A program made the translations under genes and the position numbers. The notes beneath the pieces were generated by a model that saw nothing but the letters and a program-made list of their open reading frames with translations, was not told the DNA's origin and searched no databases. Source: CANKJK01 sp964400405 (lineage in GTDB: Bacteria; Acidobacteriota; Vicinamibacteria; Vicinamibacterales; UBA2999). Taken from it: 8,941 nt of DNA. Positions 1 to 6,898 of this stretch are shown here, piece after piece; within the stretch, counting starts at the first letter, position 1, and the number at the start of each line of letters is the position of its first letter. The stretch covers positions 1 to 8,941 of the forward strand of contig CAYNUO010000102.1 of the NCBI GenBank assembly GCA_964400405.1, given 5' to 3'.

Positions 1-114
1 AAACGCACCTCCGGCGGACCTGACGCATCCGGGCGGGAACCCTGTCGCCGCCCGTTGCCTGATTGACCAACGGGTCCCACCGGCGACATCCCACCCGGCG
101 CCTGCGGTGCGTTT
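1..114 (-). other. Long interrupted hairpin, candidate structured leader RNA
   Basis: This gene-free stretch folds back on itself almost end to end. Pairing blocks, outer to inner, are 1-9 with 106-114 (9 bp), 13-16 with 99-102, 29-38 with 89-98 (10 pairs), 43-50 with 81-88 (8 bp) and 51-57 with 68-74 (7 bp), closing a 10-nt loop at 58-67. The one imperfect pair inside the 10-pair block (34 with 93) is a G-U wobble if the minus strand is transcribed and a C-A mismatch otherwise. At bases 7-13 the minus strand reads GGAGGTG, a good ribosome binding site for a gene beginning just beyond base 1. The element would then be that gene's 5' leader, or the 3' end of the BON transcript. There is no T-tract, so it is not a classic terminator. 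An alternative minus-strand ATG at 26-28 runs off the edge. All pairings were found by eye. Confidence 0.45.
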
Positions 115-185
115 GTCGTGAAGACGGCATGCTCCACAGGCCCACCCGCAACGGCACCGCGCACCCGCGAACGTCTGAGCCGGGC

Positions 186-725
186 TTACAGCCGCTCGAG
201 ATCCCGGCGCACTTCGTCCGACGTGCGCAGCTGGTTCGTCACGCCGAACGTGTTGAACTGGCGCGCGACCATCAGCGCGATCGTGCGGTCCGACTCGTTG
301 TTCACGACGCCGTCCAGCGTGACCCGGCCACGCTCGACGATCACGTGGATCGACGGGTTGGCGCCCCAGCCGTACATCTGCAGCGCCGGATTGGCATAGA
401 GCGCACGCGCGATGCCCAGTCGGAGGCGGTTGTCCATCTGCGACACCGGCAGCGTCTCGAGCTGATTGCGCACGGCGGTCACGCCCGCGATCTTTGTCAC
501 CCGCTTCTCGATGTCCGCGGCCTTGAACGGCAGTGTGACCTTGCCCGTGAGCGTGACGACGCCGTCGTCCACGTCGGCCCGCACGTTGTCGAAGATGGTG
601 AAGAAGGCGTAGCCGGTCACCTGACGCGAGACGTCCTTGTAGATGTCGTAGTTCGAACGGTCGGCGGCGGACGCGGGCCCGGCGATCCCGAGCAGCACGG
701 CAACAGACAGCACCAGTTTGGTCAT
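186..725 (-). CDS. Secreted protein with two BON domains
   Basis: The 179-residue protein has a signal peptide at residues 1-20 (hydrophobic LVLSVAVLLGIAG, then ASA-AD), so it should be exported to the periplasm or outer membrane. Two BON (bacterial OsmY and nodulation) modules follow, at roughly residues 32-92 and 98-168. Each has the typical strand pattern: DGVVTLTGKV at 54-63 and RGRVTLDGVV at 132-141, each followed by a helix and an AV/GV-type turn (GVTAVRNQL, FGVTNQL). BON domains are known to bind phospholipid or mediate interactions; they are not enzymatic. The start is the ATG at 725 because it gives the signal peptide and is preceded by AGGAG seven bases upstream. An open frame reaches 935, but the extra residues are low-complexity and have no such support. 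The gene is transcribed leftward, 283 bases downstream of the ZIP gene, and may have its own leader. The family call is solid; the cellular role (envelope stability or stress) is inference. Confidence 0.85.
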   Translation of the reverse strand: MTKLVLSVAVLLGIAGPASAADRSNYDIYKDVSRQVTGYAFFTIFDNVRADVDDGVVTLTGKVTLPFKAADIEKRVTKIAGVTAVRNQLETLPVSQMDNRLRLGIARALYANPALQMYGWGANPSIHVIVERGRVTLDGVVNNESDRTIALMVARQFNTFGVTNQLRTSDEVRRDLERL

Positions 726-726
726 G

Positions 727-745
727 GCAGGTCTCCTATTCCTGC
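727..745 (-). promoter_or_regulatory. Shine-Dalgarno of the BON gene inside a small hairpin loop
   Basis: On the minus strand GCAGG (745-741) pairs with CCTGC (731-727), leaving a 9-nt loop AATAGGAGA that carries the AGGAG ribosome binding site. The helix ends one base before the ATG at 725. Five bp is a weak stem, so it may merely present the site or slightly modulate access. Confidence 0.4.
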
Positions 746-860
746 GGGAGGCCACTTCAAACCGGGTGCCAGCGCCGGCCGGTGCGTTCGGCGTGTGTTC
801 TAGGCGGAAAACGAAGGACTGACTCCGGCTGTGTCCTGATCCGGCGACACTGCTCTCATA

Positions 861-980
861 GCGATCCGCACGTGGTGTTTCGTCGCCACTGCTGGCTCCG
901 TGCGCGCGGGAGAAACGCACCTGGCTCGTGTACAAGCCAAGTCGCCTGCAGGTGTCGACAAAACACCACGCACGGCTCGC
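861..980 (-). ncRNA. Candidate structured RNA with a 25-pair closing stem
   Basis: Arms 861-885 and 956-980 are inverted repeats matching at 21 of 25 positions. Read as minus-strand RNA, three of the four mismatches (869/972, 870/971, 881/960) become G-U pairs, giving 24 of 25 pairs; on the plus strand all three are C-A or A-C clashes. Pairing continues at 887-889 with 952-954. Inside sit two hairpins: 938-933 with 928-923 (six pairs, UACA loop, one U-G wobble), and 920-915 with 905-900 (six pairs including a terminal U-G, nine-nt loop). Both wobbles also exist only on the minus strand. The shape is a three-way junction with a long P1. It begins 28 nt after the ZIP stop and ends 135 nt before the BON start, so it could be a ZIP 3' UTR, a BON leader, a free sRNA, or the fossil of a small inverted-repeat mobile element. 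No flanking target duplication was seen. I do not recognise it as a known RNA family. Confidence 0.45.
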
Positions 981-1008
981 CGGGATCGCGGGCCTGCGCG
1001 GCCGGGAA

Positions 1009-1749
1009 TCAGGCGTGACCGAGGAAGACGATCGTCGCGATGCCGAGGCCGACGAGGACGATCTGCCGCACGGCGCTCGAGTCCTCCGTCGTCCGGTGGA
1101 GACCCGGAATCAGGTCCGCCATCGCGACGTAGAGGAAGCTCGACGCGGCCATCGAGAGCGCGTACGGCACGAGCGTCGGCACCAGCGGCAGCGCGAACAC
1201 GGCGATGAGCGCGCCGGCCGTGCTGGCCAGGCCGGAGAGGGCGTTGAGCAGCAGCGCCTTGCGCCGCGAGTAGCCGGAGTGCAGCAGGATTGCGAAGTCG
1301 CCGACCTCCTGCGGAATCTCGTGGGCCGCGACGGCGATCGCCGTGCTGATGCCGAGCGGCACCGACGTCAGGACGGCGGCGCCGATGAGCGCGCCGTCGA
1401 CGAAGTTGTGGAACGTGTCGCCGATGAGCACCATCGGCGCCGCCTGCTCGTGGACCTCGCACTCGTGCGTGTGACAGTGCCGCCAGACGACGAGCTTCTC
1501 CAGCATGAAGAACAGCAGGATGCCGCCGAGCAGCGTGGCGAAGACCTGCACGGGCGGCAGGCTCTCGATGGCCTGCGGCAGGATGGCGAGCAGCGTCACG
1601 CCGAGCATCACGCCGACCGCGTAGCTGACGAGCCACGGGACGAGCTGGCTGCGTGTGGACTTCGGGAAGAGCAGGAACGCGGAGGCAACGGCGAGTCCGC
1701 CGAGCCCGCCGAGCAGGCTCAGCCCGATCGCGACGACAAAGAGTGGCAA
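1009..1749 (-). CDS. ZIP-family divalent metal transporter
   Basis: This 246-residue inner-membrane protein is of normal size for bacterial ZIP (ZupT-like) carriers, which bring Zn2+, Fe2+ or similar metals into the cytoplasm. It has about eight hydrophobic segments. The two metal-binding signatures are clear: HNFVDG at residues 114-119 in the fourth helix and HEIPQE at 143-148 in the fifth. The loop before them (residues 91-100, HCHTHECEVH) is rich in His and Cys and could be a metal-sensing or delivery site. The start is a TTG at 1749, only two bases after the TGA of the upstream methyltransferase-like gene, with AGGT about nine bases before it. This suggests translational coupling in one leftward transcript. 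No later start preserves the first helix. The metal specificity cannot be told from sequence. No metal-responsive operator was seen, and the promoter is presumably shared with the upstream gene. Confidence 0.9.
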   Translation of the reverse strand: MPLFVVAIGLSLLGGLGGLAVASAFLLFPKSTRSQLVPWLVSYAVGVMLGVTLLAILPQAIESLPPVQVFATLLGGILLFFMLEKLVVWRHCHTHECEVHEQAAPMVLIGDTFHNFVDGALIGAAVLTSVPLGISTAIAVAAHEIPQEVGDFAILLHSGYSRRKALLLNALSGLASTAGALIAVFALPLVPTLVPYALSMAASSFLYVAMADLIPGLHRTTEDSSAVRQIVLVGLGIATIVFLGHA

Positions 1750-1751
1750 CG

Positions 1752-2330
1752 TCAGACCTGGGGCTGAGGCGTGGGCTTGCTGCCTTCGACGAACCGGTAG
1801 CCGTCCCGATCGGCGAGGATGCGGACCGGCCGGAACCCGCCGGACTTCAGCGCGCCGACGGTTTCACCCGTCGCGGCGTAGTGACCGTCCACCGGGTAGG
1901 GGCGGATCAGGCTCCCCAGACCGCCGCGTGGCTCGGCCTCGATGACCATCATCCGGCCGCCGACCCGGAGCACCCGCAGGCACTCCTCGACCGACCGGAT
2001 CCGGGTGTAGGGCGCCATGCCCGCGATCAGGCCCTTGACGGCGTGCATCACGACGAGGTCGAAGCCGTCGTCGTCAAACGGGAGGGAGCGCAGTGTCGAG
2101 ACCACCCGCACCTCGACCAATACCCCGGCCTTCTGGGCGGCTGCCCGGATCTTCGCCGCCTGACCCTCGTCGTTGGTGACGTGCGTGGCCGAGCCGCTCA
2201 GGCCGACCTTGCCGGCGAGCGCCGTGGCTGTGGCCGCGTCATCCAGGCCGATCTGGAGCAGGCGGTCGCCCATCTTGACGGCCGTCATCGTGATCGGGAG
2301 GGCTTCGAGCGTGGACTTACGGAAAAACAT
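1752..2330 (-). CDS. Class I SAM methyltransferase-like protein, degenerate motif I
   Basis: The 192-residue protein has the layout of the Methyltransf_11/25 type. LLQIGLDDA (24-32) sits at the SAM-binding loop, LPFDDDGFDLVV (83-94) is the motif IV region, and ECLRVLRVGGRMMVIEAEP (116-134) is the post-IV helix and strand typical of methyltransferases. The SAM loop is unusual: the normal acidic residue is Gln26 and the GxGxG is reduced to a single Gly28, so SAM binding may be altered or lost. The start chosen is the ATG at 2330, which has GGGAA upstream. A TTG at 2345 would add five residues but has no ribosome binding site. The gene is co-transcribed with the ZIP gene (two-base gap) and is divergent from inositol-3-phosphate synthase, with 33 bases between starts. 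The substrate is unknown; the neighbours hint at either metal handling or inositol metabolism, neither proven. Confidence 0.75.
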   Translation of the reverse strand: MFFRKSTLEALPITMTAVKMGDRLLQIGLDDAATATALAGKVGLSGSATHVTNDEGQAAKIRAAAQKAGVLVEVRVVSTLRSLPFDDDGFDLVVMHAVKGLIAGMAPYTRIRSVEECLRVLRVGGRMMVIEAEPRGGLGSLIRPYPVDGHYAATGETVGALKSGGFRPVRILADRDGYRFVEGSKPTPQPQV

Positions 2331-2345
2331 GAGGAATTCCCGCAA

Positions 2346-2363
2346 TGATATAGTGTTTCGCTT

Positions 2364-2364
<1 letters not shown>
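2346..2364 (+). promoter_or_regulatory. Extended -10 promoter, leaderless start of inositol-3-phosphate synthase
   Basis: TGA-TATAGT at 2346-2354 matches the extended -10 consensus (TGn plus TATAAT with one change), in an AT-rich island within very GC-rich DNA. Transcription would be expected to start around 2361-2364, at the GTG start codon itself. No Shine-Dalgarno precedes that GTG, so the mRNA is probably leaderless. No -35 is needed for this class, and none is obvious. The core is nearly symmetric: the minus strand reads TATATC here and could serve the divergent methyltransferase-like gene. Confidence 0.5.
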
Positions 2365-3677
<1,313 letters not shown>

Positions 3678-3690
3678 CGCGAGGTAGACG

Positions 3691-4662
3691 ATGAGCCTGA
3701 GCCCCGCCCCGACCGGTGTGCTGCTCCTGCTGCAGCAGCACGGTTACCTCGCCGGCGTGAATTCCGCGTGCGACTTCGGCTCCATGGAGTTCGACGCCCG
3801 CGCGAAGGAGAACAACAAGCCGTACGAGCGCTTCTTCGAAGGCCAGGGGAAGCCCGTGCCGTCGTCGCTGTACGACGCCGAGACCGGCCGGCTCTACGGC
3901 GTCGCGGGCGACATGTACCGCGCGCTCGGATGGGACTACGCGTCGTTCGATATCGACGGCCGCTGGGGAAGTTATCCGATTGACCTGAACGCCGAGACGC
4001 TGCCGGCCGAGTACCAGAAGCGATTCGGTCTGTCGATGAACATCGGCACGTCAGAGCACGTGTTCAACCAGTACAACTTCTTTCTCCAGTTCCACAACGT
4101 CACGCGTGTCGGCGGCCTGATGTTCCACGTCGTGCCGTTCAACAACTACGCGAACCACGGGCTCTACCAGTACTGCCCGACGTTCTTCCTCAGCCTCGCC
4201 CGGTACAACAAGTACGAGATGGTGGGGTTCTGGCAGACGTCGAAGCCGAACTTCTACTGGTTCCGGAACGGCCAGGCGAAGCCGGAGGGCGGGCGCGTGA
4301 CGCTCGTCTGCGTGATGCGGCGGACGTCCGAGGACGAGTTCAGGTTTCCGCTGCAGATCAACGAGCCGATGCTGATCAACAGCGCCGCGGCCGCGCGGTA
4401 CGGCACCTTCGAACGCGACTTCATGGAGGATCTCCGGTCGGGCGCCACGCTCCCGAGCGAGTTCCACCTGAACGTGGAGGAGGCCACCGTGACGCCCGGC
4501 CTGCCGGCCGTCGCGCCCGAGGCTGCGCCGACGGACGAGGAGCTCGCCGCGCGGCGGGCCCAGAAGGCCATCCGGCGGAAGGAAAAGGAAGACCGGAAGG
4601 CCGCGACCTACGCCGAGCGGGCGGCTGCGGGGCCCGGGCAGGGCGAGACCAACGGTCAGTAA
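3691..4662 (+). CDS. Methyltransferase-like protein of unknown function, paired with inositol synthase
   Basis: The 323-residue soluble protein starts at an ATG with GAGGT nine bases upstream, 13 bases after the synthase stop, so it is almost certainly co-translated. I do not recognise a named family, but the order of elements fits a divergent class I methyltransferase fold. A motif I-like strand VNSACDFGSMEF is at 23-34, a strand ending in two Asp (YASFDIDG) at 83-90, YPIDLN at 95-100, NIGTSEHVFNQ at 117-127, and GGLMFHVVPFNNYANHGLY at 141-159, followed by a Tyr- and Phe-rich helix. The conserved-looking GTSEHVFNQ and HVVPFNNYANHG segments, with three His and several Asn, may form the active site. 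The last 45 or so residues (from 279) are Lys, Arg, Glu and Ala only, probably a charged helix or disordered tail that could bind RNA, membrane or a partner. O-methylation or another modification of an inositol compound is a guess from context alone. Confidence 0.75.
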   Translation: MSLSPAPTGVLLLLQQHGYLAGVNSACDFGSMEFDARAKENNKPYERFFEGQGKPVPSSLYDAETGRLYGVAGDMYRALGWDYASFDIDGRWGSYPIDLNAETLPAEYQKRFGLSMNIGTSEHVFNQYNFFLQFHNVTRVGGLMFHVVPFNNYANHGLYQYCPTFFLSLARYNKYEMVGFWQTSKPNFYWFRNGQAKPEGGRVTLVCVMRRTSEDEFRFPLQINEPMLINSAAAARYGTFERDFMEDLRSGATLPSEFHLNVEEATVTPGLPAVAPEAAPTDEELAARRAQKAIRRKEKEDRKAATYAERAAAGPGQGETNGQ

Positions 4663-4709
4663 CGGGCCGGGCTGCGCCGCCCCGCCGCCCTCCGGTCACG
4701 CCGGGCGAG

Positions 4710-6190
4710 CTACCGCACCGGCAGCCAGAACGACGTCTTGATCACGAAGTAGTTGTTCCCGGGCTCTCCCAGGGACCGGAACGGGTCGCCCAGACCCACG
4801 CGCGTGCCGATCGCCTCGGTGACGCGCCGATCCTGCTGCCAGACCAGATACAGCAGACTTCCCGGCTTGTACTCCCACCGCAGTACCACGTTGCTGCGGA
4901 AGGACCGGACGTTGAAGTCGTTGTTGGCCACGCTGAAGCTGGCCGCGCCGTCGGTGACCAGCAGGCTCCCGTTCGCCTGCTTCGTCGCGGTGGTGCCGCC
5001 GGTGCCGTAGGTCCGGCGTTGCCGCGTACCGGCCGCCGCCAGTTCCCCGATGTCCGTGTAGCTGCCGCTGGCCGCGAACGGCTCCGCGTACACGTCCAGG
5101 TTGACGTCGGGCCGCAGCGTGTAGGTCGTCCTGACCTGCATCGAGTACGTGCTGCGGTCGATGCGTCCGAAGATGTAGCGGCGTCCGTAGGTGGCGGCGC
5201 TGCCGCCGGCCACCGACGTGATGAACTGCTGCGTATCCACCTGCCGCAGGAACGTCGGCGCGATCGAGAACTGCAACCGCGGCCCGGGCCGGGCGGCGAT
5301 GGTCGCGTCCAGCTGGCGCGTCATGCCGCCATCCTCGTTGCTCGAGAGATTGAGCGTGCCGCTCCAGCTCGTCCGCGCCGCGGCGCGGTTCCGGATCTGC
5401 ACGTTCGTCGTCAGCGTCAGCGGGACATCCATGCGCGGACCGCCGCGCGTCAGCCGGATGTCCGTGTGCTCCCGGTTGACGGTGAAGCTGGTCGTCGTCG
5501 TCCAGAAGTTCTTCCAGACCTGATTCGCATAGACCTGGGCGGTCTTGGTGACGTGGTCGCCGCCGTACGTCCACTCGTTGGTCTGGCGGGTTCCGAACCA
5601 GTAGCTCCGCAGCACCTTGCCCGGCTTGGTCTCGCGGTAGCGCAGGTCCTGGACGAACTGCAGACCATCACCCGCGCCGAGCCGGCCGAGGTCGTTGAGG
5701 TCGAGGTTCGGCGACTCGTTGTCGTGCTGGATGCTCCAGATCCAGTGCCGCCCCGCCTGACGCTGCACGCTGCCGCCCATCTTGAAGCCGGGCAGGGTCG
5801 TGCGTGTCGGGTCGTACACCGCGTAGGTGCGGTCCGGGCGCTGCGTGAAGTGGGCGCTCGCCCGCTGCACGCGCGCGATGGCGTCGGCTTCGCCCGTCAG
5901 ATACGACATGCCGGCATAGGAGGTGACGACATACTCGCCGTTCTTGAACCGGAGGACGGTGTCGCCGGCGGCCGCGAAGGCATTGCGCGGCACGAGATTG
6001 CCGAGCGGCGTGCCGGCCGCCACGTTCCGATGCAGCATCGTCATCATGCCGCTGACGGTCGACTTGTTCCGGCCGAGTTCCTGCTGCACGCGCGCGACCG
6101 CATAGCTGGTCCGCGGCCCCACGGGCACCTTCGACGTCAGGCTCGCGGCGCGGCTGAAAACCTCGGTCGCCTCCGACCCGGTGACGGCGG
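4710..6190 (-). pseudogene. DUF5916 outer-membrane protein, 5' part missing
   Basis: About 490 codons of the C-terminal half of a DUF5916 protein are present. These are Gram-negative envelope proteins, normally some 700-850 residues, with an N-terminal carbohydrate-binding-like (CBM9-type) module followed by the DUF5916 barrel region. Diagnostic segments, in order, are PRTSYAVARVQQELGR near 6116-6069, YDPTRTTLPGF near 5816-5784, NESPNLDLNDLGRL near 5720-5679, and the terminal barrel strands NVVLRWEYKPGSLLYLVWQQ near 4890-4830, ending in FWLPVR with a TAG at 4710-4712. Recognisable similarity stops at AVTGSE near 6185. Beyond that the frame stays open only because it runs antisense to a TauE/SafE gene tail. 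About 300-350 N-terminal residues, the signal peptide and the start codon are missing. It is convergent with the methyltransferase-like gene (47-base gap). It could equally be one half of a chimeric assembly rather than a true pseudogene. Confidence 0.75.
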
Positions 6191-6432
6191 CCGCGATCGG
6201 CTTCATCATCGGCATTCCGGGTGCGATCGGCTTCGCCATCACCGGCTGGGGCGCTCCCTCGCTTCCTCCGTTCAGCCTCGGCTACGTGAGCCTGCTGGGC
6301 TTCGCGCTCATCTTTCCGACATCCACGCTCATGGCGCCGGTGGGAGCCCGTTTGGCCCACGGACTCAACACGCGCTACCTCAAGCGCGCCTTTGCCGTGT
6401 TTCTGGCGGTCACCGCCTACCGGATGTTCTGA
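6184..6432 (+). pseudogene. TauE/SafE family permease, C-terminal fragment
   Basis: The frame encodes 82-83 residues that match the last third of TauE/SafE (DUF81) membrane permeases, usually 240-270 residues, which export sulfite, sulfoacetate or related organosulfonates. The recognisable stretch begins TAAAIGFIIGIPGAIGF at 6184, followed by the loop GWGAPSLPPFSLGYV, another hydrophobic helix, and the very typical closing APVGARLAHGLNTRYLKRAF and FLAVTAYRMF. Upstream of 6184 the same frame no longer resembles the family and instead overlaps the opposite-strand DUF5916 fragment. A GTG at 6181 could start an 83-residue product, but it has no sensible ribosome binding site and would encode only about two and a half helices, so a functional protein is unlikely. 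The missing part is about 170 residues. Together with the neighbouring fragment this marks a breakpoint. Confidence 0.75.
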
Positions 6433-6450
6433 GGCGGACCACCGCCTCGG
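6429..6450 (+). terminator. GC-rich hairpin over the TauE/SafE stop codon
   Basis: GAGGCGG at 6431-6437 and CCGCCTC at 6442-6448 form a perfect 7-bp stem with a 4-base loop (ACCA). It is extended on the plus-strand RNA by a U-G and a C-G pair. It overlaps the TGA at 6430-6432. No T-run follows, so termination would be weak or Rho-assisted. The plus-strand wobble fits a role at the end of the permease transcript. Confidence 0.4.
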
Positions 6451-6551
6451 TCGCGCCACAGGTGCGCCGGGTTGGCGGGAAGAACTGAATCATCCCCCGC
6501 GACATCGTGCAGTCGGCGCGCGTCAGGCACGACCGGTGTCGATGACGGCGG

Positions 6552-6743
6552 TTACGGCTGCACGCGGCCGGTCGGCTTGCCGGACGAGACCGCCATCATG
6601 ACGCCGATGCCGATGGCGACAAGTGCACCAACGCCGATCCAGACTGGGGCGATCCGTGTGAGTACGCCGGTCTGCCATAGACCGATCGCGACGCCCAGCA
6701 CCATCACGGCATAACCGACCAGGAACAGGTTGATGAATTGCAT
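6552..6743 (-). CDS. Small two-helix membrane protein
   Basis: The 63-residue protein has two hydrophobic helices at about residues 3-22 (INLFLVGYAVMVLGVAIGLW) and 31-51 (IAPVWIGVGALVAIGIGVMM), joined by a short loop QTGVLTR, with a charged tail SSGKPTGR. I do not recognise the family. The ATG at 6743 is chosen because the helix begins immediately after it. No good Shine-Dalgarno is present, and a GTG at 6785 would add 14 polar residues (MHIRPVRTALSLTT) with only a distant GAGG upstream, so the start is uncertain. It lies alone, opposite in strand to both neighbours and divergent from the propeller gene. Hydrophobic composition and an intact frame make a real gene likely, but there is no functional evidence. 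Confidence 0.6.
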   Translation of the reverse strand: MQFINLFLVGYAVMVLGVAIGLWQTGVLTRIAPVWIGVGALVAIGIGVMMAVSSGKPTGRVQP

Positions 6744-6811
6744 AGTGGTCAACGATAGAGCGGTCCGCACCGGCCTGATGTGCACTCTTGTACAGCCTCA
6801 CAGGTCTGGAG

Positions 6812-6823
6812 AGGGCTAGCCCT
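6812..6823. promoter_or_regulatory. Perfect 12-bp palindrome in a divergent spacer
   Basis: AGGGCTAGCCCT is a perfect 12-bp palindrome in the 155-base divergent spacer between the small membrane protein (start 6743) and the propeller gene (start 6899). Its location suits a dimeric regulator site, but a single short palindrome in GC-rich DNA can be chance. I could not place -35/-10 boxes confidently on either side. Confidence 0.3.
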
Positions 6824-6898
6824 TACTCTTGGCTCAGAACTTCTAAGAAAGCGCGGCGGCCGGTGCGGGCTGGCGCGTCTCCTGCCGATAATCAGGAC

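Larger units (their letters stand above)
726..1008. other. Spacer between BON gene and ZIP gene
   Basis: This 283-base stretch contains no convincing gene. Open frames crossing it are rich in Arg, Ala and Gly and show no domain. It holds the BON ribosome binding site (733-737), the inverted-repeat element at 861-980, and a short GGCC-TGCGC-GGCC hairpin at 991-1003 just past the ZIP stop. I found no clear -35/-10 pair for the BON gene; TAGAAC (minus strand, near 800) is a weak candidate only. Confidence 0.5.

Noticed and set aside
726..935. Upstream extension of the BON gene to 935
   Set aside because: It would place 70 low-complexity residues before a perfect signal peptide. The ATG at 725 has a good ribosome binding site.
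861..980. Ordinary intrinsic terminator for the ZIP gene
   Set aside because: The arms are far too long and separated by about 70 bases, and no T-tract follows on the minus strand.
4668..4683. Hairpin CGGGC/GCCCG between two convergent genes as a terminator
   Set aside because: It has only a 5-bp stem with no T-run on either strand, in very GC-rich DNA, so chance pairing is likely.
5019..6488. Long plus-strand open frame (489 codons) across the DUF5916 fragment
   Set aside because: It is Arg/His/Val-rich shadow sequence. The minus-strand frame has clear DUF5916 segments, and the end of this frame also overlaps the TauE/SafE tail in a different phase.
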